A DNA stretch of 11,297 nucleotides from JBIOHP01 sp044449065 (GTDB lineage: Bacteria; Bacteroidota; Ignavibacteria; UBA10030; SZUA-254), in the NCBI GenBank assembly GCA_044449065.1, contig JBIOHP010000050.1:1-11297 (forward strand), written 5' to 3'. The notes below the pieces were generated by a model. The model saw only the letters and a program-made list of their open reading frames with translations. It did no database searches and was not told where the DNA came from. The position numbers were made by a program, and so were the translations under genes. This document shows positions 1 to 5,425 of this stretch, one piece after another; the first letter of the stretch is position 1; each line of letters opens with the position of its first letter.

Positions 1-200
1 GATAACACGGTATATATGCTATATATAATATAAGGACTTTTAGTTAAAATAGCAAGGGAAATATTTACAAAAATTATTACACGCACCCCGTCGGGAGATT
101 CAATTACCGAAACTGTAAATAAACTCTCTCTGCTCCTTCGACGCTGCTCATGACAGCCATGTGGGCGAACTATATATTTCGGAAATAAAAATTATTACAA
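1..200. other. AT-rich gene-free left end
   Basis: No open frame with recognisable protein content was seen. The first 40 bases are an alternating TA-rich tract with a small palindrome (TATATA-TGC-TATATA). The rest is unremarkable AT-rich DNA with a short GC-richer stretch around 120-165. I can assign no function. Confidence 0.4.
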
Positions 201-420
201 TAGTCTTCTTTCTTTTGCCTTGAGGCAAAATGAAAGAAGCAAAGAAAAGCTCAAGGCTGTTTAATTCCCGTCGAACATCTTCGCTCGCTGCGCGGGAACG
301 AATCAAACTCGTCCCAGCTTCAAAAAACGAACCCGGAACTCAGACAGCGATTCGTTCTTTTCCGCTCCGCTCACTCCGATATGCGTTCGACGTGAATTCA
401 AAGGCCGAAAACGATGCAAT
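201..420. repeat. Long dispersed repeat, Bacteroidota-style
   Basis: The segment opens with a perfect 7-bp hairpin (TTTTGCC-TTGA-GGCAAAA, 213-230), runs through a purine-rich AAAGAAGC/AAGAAAAGC tract, and then a GC-rich stretch with TTCCCG near 268 matched by CGGGAA near 293. From memory this order of elements, ending in GAATTCAAAGGCC (392-404), resembles a long intergenic repeat common in Bacteroidota genomes; I could not search for it. A 64-codon frame starting at 230 lies wholly inside it, encodes a Lys/Arg/Ser-rich peptide with no recognisable domain, and begins inside the hairpin, so I treat it as spurious. Confidence 0.5.
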
Positions 421-463
421 CTGAATGTATGGCACTATCTACTCGGTTAGGGACAGTTCGGGG

Positions 464-546
464 AAAGTCCCGTAGGGACGGAATGTCTGTAGCTGGGGGA
501 GCGCCTGATAGCGCCAGAGCCCCGTAGAGGGCGATATGTTGAAATT
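464..546. repeat. Two tandem GTCCC/GCCCC-CGTAG hairpin repeats
   Basis: Two related units lie about 52 bases apart. The first has the hairpin GTCCC-GTA-GGGAC (467-479) followed by GGAATGTCTGTAG. The second has GCCC-CGTAGA-GGGC (519-532) followed by GATATGTTGAAAT. Between them the hexamer AGCGCC is directly repeated (500-505 and 510-515). Such short hairpins with a conserved 3' tail look like REP-type intergenic elements. No coding content was seen. Confidence 0.5.
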
Positions 547-550
547 ACGG

Positions 551-641
551 GTTGAACGAAATTCATTTCGTTTCCAGAGTTTTATTAATTTAATAGAGAT
601 AAGATCATAATTTAACGCAAACGAGATAAATCTCGTTCAAC
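551..641. repeat. Mirrored pair of palindromic repeats
   Basis: The left unit contains the perfect palindrome AACGAAAT-TC-ATTTCGTT (555-572) and the right unit AACGAGAT-AA-ATCTCGTT (620-637). The reverse complement of the right unit (GTTGAACGAGATTTATCTCG...) matches the left unit (GTTGAACGAAATTCATTTCG...) with few differences. The same element is therefore present twice in opposite orientation around a 45-base AT-rich spacer. It may fold as two small hairpins or one larger stem. No gene was seen here. Confidence 0.6.
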
Positions 642-787
642 GATGGCACGTGTTCCAACTTGCTCAAAATTTGGAAAATATTAATACGTATTGTCTTAAA
701 CCAACAAATAATTAATCATAAATTAACAAAACCATATCCGTTTTGTCTCGCTTTTTGGTGGCATTACGTACTTCTGCTCAATCACGA

Positions 788-818
788 GTCAGAGAATTTG
801 CCAGTACCATAGTATAAT
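788..818. repeat. Short direct repeat, copy A
   Basis: The core GTCAGAGAATTTGCCAGT and a following ATAATG reappear at 957-988 with small changes. It is one of several short repeats in the gene-free stretch before the SIMPL gene; function unknown. Confidence 0.45.
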
Positions 819-896
819 GCTTGCGGTTTTACATTATGTAAAGTTGGGTATGGCGAATGCGGGAGGTATTTCAAGATTATGAGGTATGACTGTATA

Positions 897-930
897 ACTT
901 ATGTACAGTTTATTGAACTGTTTTACGGTT
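897..930. repeat. Direct repeat upstream of the SIMPL gene, copy 1
   Basis: This unit begins TTATGTACAGTTTA and contains the 6-bp palindrome ACAGTT-TATTG-AACTGT (905-921). A diverged copy in the same orientation occurs at 2107-2140, so the two bracket the SIMPL gene. By eye about four fifths of the bases agree across the 34-base core. Confidence 0.55.
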
Positions 931-956
931 ATTTGATATAAAATATTATCTCGCCT

Positions 957-988
957 GTCAGAGAAATTGCCAGTTGCAGATATAATGA
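957..988. repeat. Short direct repeat, copy B
   Basis: The core GTCAGAGAAATTGCCAGT differs at one position from the unit at 788-818 and is likewise followed by a TATAATG-like tail. Confidence 0.45.
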
Positions 989-1005
989 TGGGATGTATTG
1001 AGATG

Positions 1006-1030
1006 TAGAGCAAAGCGTCAGCTTTGCTCA
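1006..1030. repeat. GAGCAAAGC hairpin, left copy
   Basis: A perfect 9-bp stem GAGCAAAGC / GCTTTGCTC with loop GTCA lies at 1008-1029. The same stem, flanks TA...A and a changed loop are found at 11159-11183. There is no downstream T-run on either strand, so a dispersed palindromic repeat is more likely than a terminator. Confidence 0.55.
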
Positions 1031-1058
1031 GAAACTCAACTTAATATTAAGATTTAAT

Positions 1059-1136
1059 TTCACCGAGCCAGTAAAACATGTCGATTAGGCGGTGATCCAA
1101 AGAGGAAGGTCTCCCAAAATGTTGAGATCATTCTAA
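1059..1136. other. GC-richer island with a boxed stem; unknown
   Basis: This patch stands out from its AT-rich surroundings. TCACCG (1060-1065) is complementary to CGGTGA (1090-1095), which could close a stem of about 36 bases. On the minus strand a short open frame (ISTFWETFLFGSPPNRHVLLAR, then stop) crosses it. I do not recognise the peptide. It could be a gene relic, a structured RNA or another dispersed repeat. From 1137 to the next gene the DNA is plain AT-rich sequence. Confidence 0.2.
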
Positions 1137-1345
1137 ATTATAACATTTCAGCGTGTTTGACTTTAAAATGATTTTTGAATAATTTAAATAAGTTTTGGGA
1201 TATAGTTAAGATTTCAAAACAAATAATGTTTTACTTATCATTTAATTTGTTGAAACCTGCAGGAACATTATGACTGTTTTTCATGGAACTCAATCACGTC
1301 AATAAACAACTGACTTATATTGATACCGTAAAATAAATATATTAT

Positions 1346-1350
1346 GGAGA
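1346..1350 (+). promoter_or_regulatory. Ribosome binding site that favours the start at 1356
   Basis: GGAGA lies 5 bases before the ATG at 1356. The more upstream in-frame ATG at 1344 overlaps this site and has only AT-rich sequence before it, so the internal ATG is the better start. Confidence 0.55.
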
Positions 1351-1355
1351 ACTAC

Positions 1356-2078
1356 ATGTTTAAGATTATTATATCGCTAATAATCGGATTATTCCTTCTG
1401 CCTCTCATCGGTAATACTCAGGATATTTCGCCGGTAACGAACGGTAATACTATACTCGTGATAGCTGAAGGAAACGTTGATTTACCCGGAAACAGGATTG
1501 CGATTAATCTGCATATCAATGCCGCTGATCAATCTGATCCAACCAAAGCGTATGCGCGTTATCATGAGTTGGAAATGAAACTGGTAGATCTGCTCCATTA
1601 TTATCACATCCCGGATACGAATGTCCATTATTCACTCTTAACCGTTGATGTGCAGGGCTATTACGATGATCGTGATCGCAAATCATCTATTGTAGCCTCA
1701 CAATTTGTAAATATTCTATTAGACTCGATCGACGCCTATACTGATTTCCAAATGAAGTTAATCTCAGAAGGGTTCCAGAACTTGAACGCGAGTTTTTACT
1801 CCACTGAACAGGCGGCTGGGGAGAAGGAAGCAATGAAACGCGCAATTCGACGAGCGAAAGAGAAAGCCGCAATCTTTGCCGTAGAAGCCGGAAGAAAACT
1901 TGGAAAGATTCTCAGAGTAAGTGATACAGAGGAGAACGAACCTCGTCTCAGCGCATCCTACCGAATGGATTCCGAAATTATGAAATATCAAGCCGGCAAT
2001 GTGAAAAACCTCGTGCAGATACCGCAGATGGTTACAATTCATTCACAGGTAAAGGTGTTATTTGAGATGGGGGATTGA
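1356..2078 (+). CDS. Secreted SIMPL (DUF541) domain protein
   Basis: The product is about 240 residues, usual for the YggE/SIMPL family. The N-terminus MFKIIISLIIGLFLLPLIGNTQ is a standard signal peptide (Lys, then a 15-residue hydrophobic core), so the protein should act in the periplasm or outer envelope. The SIMPL fold begins at VIAEGNVDLPGNRIAI (about residue 32). Its best family signature is the Ala/Lys-rich helix near 150-175 (EKEAMKRAIRRAKEKAAIFA), followed by AGRKLGKILRVSD, the usual A..LG.I..V ending of that helix. SIMPL proteins have no known enzymatic activity; YggE has been linked to oxidative stress, but that role cannot be inferred here. An in-frame ATG at 1344 would add four residues; the ribosome site favours 1356. 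The gene is single, with repeats on both sides and no obvious partner. Confidence 0.85.
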   Translation: MFKIIISLIIGLFLLPLIGNTQDISPVTNGNTILVIAEGNVDLPGNRIAINLHINAADQSDPTKAYARYHELEMKLVDLLHYYHIPDTNVHYSLLTVDVQGYYDDRDRKSSIVASQFVNILLDSIDAYTDFQMKLISEGFQNLNASFYSTEQAAGEKEAMKRAIRRAKEKAAIFAVEAGRKLGKILRVSDTEENEPRLSASYRMDSEIMKYQAGNVKNLVQIPQMVTIHSQVKVLFEMGD

Positions 2079-2106
2079 ATAACATTTGAGATTGTGATTC
2101 ATTGTA

Positions 2107-2140
2107 ATTTATGTACAGTTTACTGAACGGTTTACCGGTT
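2107..2140. repeat. Direct repeat downstream of the SIMPL gene, copy 2
   Basis: Same orientation as the unit at 897-930, sharing TTATGTACAGTTTA and GGTT. The palindrome of copy 1 is imperfect here (ACAGTT...AACGGT). The unit starts 28 bases after the SIMPL stop. Confidence 0.55.
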
Positions 2141-2148
2141 CCTTTATA

Positions 2149-2156
2149 TAATTTTG
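2149..2156 (+). promoter_or_regulatory. Possible Bacteroidota -7 promoter element
   Basis: TAATTTTG fits the TAnnTTTG consensus of the Bacteroidota primary sigma factor. It lies about 100 bases before the J-domain-like gene. I see no good TTTG -33 partner at the expected distance, so this is weak. Confidence 0.22.
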
Positions 2157-2179
2157 TATGTTAGTTAGCGATTGTTGCC

Positions 2180-2220
2180 GACGCAGGAGCGTCAAATGTT
2201 GCCATCCCACCACGATGGTG
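2180..2220. repeat. Two small hairpins before the J-domain-like gene
   Basis: GACGC-AGGA-GCGTC (2180-2193) is followed by AAATGTTGCC and then CACCA-CGA-TGGTG (2208-2220). TGCCATCCCAC (2200-2210) is identical to the start of the outer arm of the large inverted repeat at 3699, and AATGTTGsC also follows the hairpin at 3332. This looks like a fragment of the same repeat families, now lying in the leader of the next gene. Confidence 0.4.
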
Positions 2221-2257
2221 AGTTGGAGGGAAAATAATATCTATATAAGGTGAAGCA

Positions 2258-3220
2258 ATGACGAAAGAAGAATTAATAACAAAGGTATGTAATATTCTGG
2301 ATATTGAAGAAAAGCCTGACCTTGATATCGGGGATTTATATGCAAAATTAAAGAACTATCGTGATAGTAAGCATCCCGATAATTATATGGATCCTGATCT
2401 GAAGATAAAAAATGAAGAAGAATTCAAAAATCTTAGGTTATTTTTAGAAAAACTTGAGGATGAGATTGAACAACAACAAAAATCTCGAAATCTCGTCAAA
2501 TTCGAAGTAAATTCAAATGATAAAGCTCCGAATATAAGTGCATTGGTAAAGTTAAGACGCATTGAGGATGAAAATCATGACTTAGTAATAGAAAAGACTG
2601 CCTTATCCACACAAAATGATAACTTAAATAAACAAATTAGAGACGCTAAAAAGGTAATTGCAACGATTACAAACGAACTTGTTAGAGAAAAAACTAAACC
2701 AAAGATTACAGTTCAAAAAGTAAGTGTTGGTATAACAGGATTGCTTGCTATCCTTACGACATTAAACAAAGATGTATTTGGATTGATTTCGGTTTTTCAA
2801 TCTCAGGGTGTTCTATCTAGTACTCTAGTCCCTGTTATATTTTGGATTGTATTTTCTATTTTATCGGTAAATATCACATACGTACAGTATAGAAAGACAA
2901 TTATGAATAAACTTCTCGGAATGCTTTATACATCAAATATGAGACGGAGTTTCTCTGATCAGATAGGTTATAGGGGATATTTTTCCGAGAGTAATGTAGT
3001 TGATTTCGTTAAGAATCAATACGAAAAAATTCTTGCTCAAAATATCTTATTTAACAGAATAGATCGATTACTTAAACGATCGATTTCTGATATCGAGATT
3101 GATGATCTCAGTCGTGCATTTATTACTAAAATGGAGGAAGATAATTTAATTATCTTTAAGGGTTCATCAAAGGGATTAAGAATATATGAGTTTATAAATA
3201 ATAAGGATTATTATCTTTAA
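2258..3220 (+). CDS. J-domain-like coiled-coil membrane protein, function unknown
   Basis: The 320-residue product has a clear architecture but no family I can name. Residues 6-72 resemble a J domain: a helix (DLYAKLKNYRDSK), the HPD tripeptide at 39-41 followed by N, then a helix with FKNL...LEKLEDE. In DnaJ proteins HPD stimulates Hsp70 ATPase; that role is inferred here. Residues about 96-148 form a charged coiled coil. Two hydrophobic segments (about 156-180 and 189-209) are likely membrane spans. The basic segment YRKTIMNK follows, then about 110 mostly helical residues. There is no signal peptide. If both ends are cytosolic, the spans form a hairpin. The start has AAGGTG 5 bases upstream. 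A sampled line is 33% GC against 57% in a sampled line of the gene at 3859-5001, which suggests a different origin. It stands alone; an Hsp70 partner would be elsewhere. Confidence 0.75.
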   Translation: MTKEELITKVCNILDIEEKPDLDIGDLYAKLKNYRDSKHPDNYMDPDLKIKNEEEFKNLRLFLEKLEDEIEQQQKSRNLVKFEVNSNDKAPNISALVKLRRIEDENHDLVIEKTALSTQNDNLNKQIRDAKKVIATITNELVREKTKPKITVQKVSVGITGLLAILTTLNKDVFGLISVFQSQGVLSSTLVPVIFWIVFSILSVNITYVQYRKTIMNKLLGMLYTSNMRRSFSDQIGYRGYFSESNVVDFVKNQYEKILAQNILFNRIDRLLKRSISDIEIDDLSRAFITKMEEDNLIIFKGSSKGLRIYEFINNKDYYL

Positions 3221-3331
3221 GATTTAAAAGATGAAGAGATAATTTTGTGAGAAAATATTCGACTTTCATTAAGATCAGAGTTCGATGACAAAATCACTTG
3301 AATTAGGATAAAACACGAAAGGATTATCTCG
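3221..3331. other. Gene-free AT-rich stretch after the J-domain-like gene
   Basis: Plain AT-rich sequence without a convincing terminator hairpin. It begins a gene-free block of more than 600 bases; the rest of the block, listed below, consists almost entirely of inverted repeats. Confidence 0.4.
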
Positions 3332-3353
3332 TTCCTCCGCTCTAGCGGAGGAA
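3332..3353. repeat. Perfect hairpin TTCCTCCGC-TCTA-GCGGAGGAA
   Basis: A perfect 9-bp stem with a 4-base loop, the same geometry as the GAGCAAAGC hairpin. It is followed by TGTTGGCAAG and runs straight into the two-hairpin repeat at 3359. No T-run follows on the plus strand, so terminator function for the upstream gene is doubtful but possible on structural grounds. Confidence 0.5.
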
Positions 3354-3358
3354 TGTTG

Positions 3359-3438
3359 GCAAGACGCTCTGCGTCTCAGAGCGAAGCGGCGCAGAGCACC
3401 GCGTAGGGCATTAGAATGGAGACCGTTGTAACGAGCGC
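3359..3438 (+). repeat. Two-hairpin AGA-loop repeat, copy 1
   Basis: An 80-base unit, repeated 251 bases downstream. It contains a GCTCTGC / GCAGAGC pair, a hairpin GCGGCGC-AGA-GCACCGC (3386-3402, one mismatch) and a second hairpin site TTAGAATGG-AGA-CCGTTGTAA (3411-3431, left arm diverged), then CGAG. Both hairpins have an AGA loop. Confidence 0.65.
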
Positions 3439-3442
3439 GATG

Positions 3443-3553
3443 AAACCCCCTCGCCTTCGGCGTTCCCCCTTTGACAATGGGGACGCTAATAGATTGACAT
3501 GGAGCAAATCGTTTATGAGAAATCCCCCTTGTCAAAGGGGGCGCGGGGGGTTT
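3443..3553. repeat. Inverted repeat with C-rich arms (MITE-like)
   Basis: The left arm (3443-3482) runs AAACCCCC...CCCCCTTTGACAATGGGGA. The right arm (3522-3553) is its reverse complement, TCCCCCTTGTCAAAGGGGG...GGGGTTT, with a 39-base spacer. The left arm has an extra CTTCGG-containing insertion of about 8 bases. No protein is encoded between the arms. From memory, arms of this kind occur repeatedly in many bacterial genomes. A small non-autonomous element or palindromic repeat is the best description. Confidence 0.6.
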
Positions 3554-3609
3554 GCAATTATATTATTACTCGTTCCAATTCCGCTGTGGCGGGCTGTGGA
3601 CGAATAGTA

Positions 3610-3689
3610 CCAAGTCGCTCTGCGTCAATGTGCGAATCGGTGCAGAGCGCCGCGTAGTTCATTACAACGGAGACCGTTGTAACGAGTGA
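3610..3689 (+). repeat. Two-hairpin AGA-loop repeat, copy 2
   Basis: This is the best-preserved copy. The first hairpin is CGGTGC-AGA-GCGCCG (3638-3652, one G-T wobble). The second is a perfect 9-bp stem TTACAACGG-AGA-CCGTTGTAA (3662-3682). An outer CGCTCTGC / GCAGAGCG pair (3616-3623 with 3642-3649) offers an alternative fold to the first hairpin. Confidence 0.7.
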
Positions 3690-3698
3690 AAGTTATTG

Positions 3699-3847
3699 CC
3701 ATCCCACTGCGACAGAATGTGTGAAAAATGGTTGTTTGATGTAGTAGCCGGCCGTTAGGCAGGCGAAAGCATGATATTTAACGCGCCGATCTGGTGATCG
3801 GCTACTACACTAAGTGACTTATCACACAGTTTGCGACGGTGGGATGG
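3699..3847. repeat. 149-base nested inverted repeat with alternative folds
   Basis: The outer arms are CCATCCCACTGCGACAGAAT... (3699-3724) and ...GCGACGGTGGGATGG (3822-3847), agreeing at about 19 of 26 positions. Inside, an 11-bp perfect stem joins TGTAGTAGCCG (3740-3750) to CGGCTACTACA (3799-3809). A local hairpin GCCGATC-TGGT-GATCGGC (3785-3802) uses some of the same bases, so the two inner folds exclude each other. The element ends 12 bases before the stop of the minus-strand beta-lactamase-fold gene and may lie in its 3' end. No T-run supports a simple terminator. Confidence 0.6.
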
Positions 3848-3858
3848 AGGAATCACCG

Positions 3859-5001
3859 TTACGGTTGATGTTTCAATATCCCCGCCAACGCCTTCGCGGC
3901 TGCAACGCTCATTGGGTTGGAATTGGGGCCGAAGTCATACGCCCATGTAATGATTACATCGCCGTTGGCGAAGACACGGATAATACTGTTTTGTATCCAA
4001 TCCTCGCGCCCGGCATGGCTTGCTTCCACAAACTTGCCATCGTTCGTCGTCGATATATTCCAGCCGTAACCGGCATACACATCGGCGAGCGGATCCTTGC
4101 TCATCAGAACGTGGGGATTCCACAGGAGCGCACGGCTTGTGTCTGTGACGATTTTTTTATTTTTCAGAGTGCTCAACCACCGCAACAAATCCCTGCCTGT
4201 GCCGAACAATCCGTTGCCGCCGCGCATCCCCCAATTTGAAAATGGCTTACCGTTATAAAAGATTTTTCTGTAGCGCTGTGTTGTTTTGATGGAATCCCGC
4301 GGATGCGCGATCCCGAACGGCGCTTCGCTTTCGGTTCCCCAGAAACCGGTGGAGTACATCCTTGCGGGATCAAGCAGATACTTTTGAACAATTCTCTCAT
4401 ATGTCCAACCCGACGCGAGCTCAATTATTGCCGCGAGCAAGGAGTAACCATCGCTCGTATGCATGTATCCTTTTCCAACAGGTTTTTCGAGCGGGTGCGC
4501 AAGAACTGTGGTTGCCATGTCATCGCGATCGGGTATGCCTTCGGCGATATAATTCTCTCCAATGCCCGATGTGTGGGTAAGCAGTTGGTAGATGGTTATT
4601 TTCTGTTTATCGGCAGGAACATCCGGTATGAAGCGGCTGATTTTATCGCGCACCGAGAGTTGTCCCTGTTCCTGGAGAAGAAGAATCGCCGCGGCGGTGA
4701 ACAATTCGGTATTCGAGGAAAAGTAAAACGCTAAGCTGGTATCGACCGGAAGCCCTTTGCGACCGTAGCTCCGATGAAGTAGAATAGAATCGCCCCGCGC
4801 GACGAGCGCAACCCCGGAGAATCCGCTATCGGCGAGCGTATTCATGCAAGAATCGAGAGAGCCGGAAAGGAAGCGGCTCGCATCAGGATGGAGAGATGAA
4901 TTAGTCTGGCTCCTGACTGTTATGGATAGCACAATCAGAGCGGTTACCACGCAGAGAGTAAACCGTTTATTAGACGGGGCTACTTTTTGAAGTGATTTCA
5001 T
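3859..5001 (-). CDS. Beta-lactamase-fold protein (PF00144-like), probably not catalytic
   Basis: The 380-residue product has a signal peptide (hydrophobic core FTLCVVTALIVLSITV, residues 14-29), so it should be periplasmic or envelope-bound. The fold is that of class C beta-lactamases and related serine hydrolases: FTAAAILLLQEQGQLSVRDKI (101-121), ITIYQLLTHTSGI (135-147), YSLLAAIIELASG (186-198), GLFGTGRDLLRW (264-275). The catalytic motifs are altered. At the SxxK position the protein reads S96-N-T-E99, so the general-base lysine is glutamate. At the YxN position it reads H181-T-S. The third motif, HAG (329-331), is kept. By family knowledge such a protein should not hydrolyse beta-lactams or peptides by the usual mechanism. 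It may bind ligands or be decaying. No Shine-Dalgarno precedes the ATG. It is last in the minus-strand run, 106 bases after the DUF2007 gene. Confidence 0.85.
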   Translation of the reverse strand: MKSLQKVAPSNKRFTLCVVTALIVLSITVRSQTNSSLHPDASRFLSGSLDSCMNTLADSGFSGVALVARGDSILLHRSYGRKGLPVDTSLAFYFSSNTELFTAAAILLLQEQGQLSVRDKISRFIPDVPADKQKITIYQLLTHTSGIGENYIAEGIPDRDDMATTVLAHPLEKPVGKGYMHTSDGYSLLAAIIELASGWTYERIVQKYLLDPARMYSTGFWGTESEAPFGIAHPRDSIKTTQRYRKIFYNGKPFSNWGMRGGNGLFGTGRDLLRWLSTLKNKKIVTDTSRALLWNPHVLMSKDPLADVYAGYGWNISTTNDGKFVEASHAGREDWIQNSIIRVFANGDVIITWAYDFGPNSNPMSVAAAKALAGILKHQP

Positions 5002-5079
5002 CGGAAATATTAATTCGTAAGAGTTTTCGTGCGCATCGCCAGTTTGGCAAAGAGGTTACAATCAAAAAATACTGAAATG

Positions 5080-5087
5080 CAAAGATA
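5080..5087 (-). promoter_or_regulatory. Possible Bacteroidota -7 element before the beta-lactamase-fold gene
   Basis: On the minus strand TATCTTTG fits TAnnTTTG and lies about 80 bases before the ATG at 5001. No clear TTTG -33 element was found. Confidence 0.22.
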
Positions 5088-5107
5088 ATTCCAATTAAAG
5101 CTGTATT

Positions 5108-5368
5108 TCAGGGCTTTGATTGGCCACCAAAAACCATTGGGGCATAGTTAAGTTTCAATGGTTTGAGAAGTTCGATTGCTCTTTGTACGTCTTCCTCTGC
5201 GACCATCAAAAGGACAGGATCGACCGGTCGAATGAACTTCATATTTTCGCCTTGAAGAAAATATTTAATGTCTTCCTCATCCAGAACACTCTTAATTAAT
5301 GCAATATCCGTAAGTGAATTTGTTTCTAAAATTTTAACAAACGTGGGTTCAGGATGTTTCGGATTCAT
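5108..5368 (-). CDS. DUF2007 domain protein
   Basis: This 86-residue soluble protein has the whole length of the DUF2007 family (PF09413, called a putative signal transducing protein). The pattern is visible in order: FVKILETNSLTDIALIKSVL (10-29), an EDIKYFLQGEN strand (32-42), then VLLMVAEEDVQRAIELL (52-68), the V..EDV.RA.ELL ending typical of the family. There is no signal peptide or membrane segment. The molecular role of DUF2007 is not established; structures show a small ferredoxin-like fold. It begins 57 bases after the stop of the Big_5 lipoprotein gene and may be cotranscribed with it. Confidence 0.75.
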   Translation of the reverse strand: MNPKHPEPTFVKILETNSLTDIALIKSVLDEEDIKYFLQGENMKFIRPVDPVLLMVAEEDVQRAIELLKPLKLNYAPMVFGGQSKP

Positions 5369-5425
5369 TGTATGCTACATTATTGACGTGTAATTTTATA
5401 ATTATGCGCATTGTTTTATTACGTC

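Noticed and set aside
230..424. 64-codon plus-strand frame as a small gene
   Set aside because: It starts inside a perfect hairpin and lies wholly in a repeat-like segment. The peptide is Lys/Arg/Ser-rich without a domain, and no ribosome site is visible.
3332..3689. CRISPR array
   Set aside because: The repeats are 80 bases long, only two lie together, they are spaced 251 bases apart with another inverted repeat between, and there are no cas genes.
3754..3781. Integron attC site, from GTTAGGC and ATTTAAC inside the nested inverted repeat
   Set aside because: Both core-like heptamers occur, but in the wrong order for attC on either strand, and there is no integrase or cassette structure.
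3814..4734. Plus-strand open frames across the beta-lactamase-fold gene
   Set aside because: They are antisense shadows of the minus-strand gene, whose translation shows clear family motifs over its full length.
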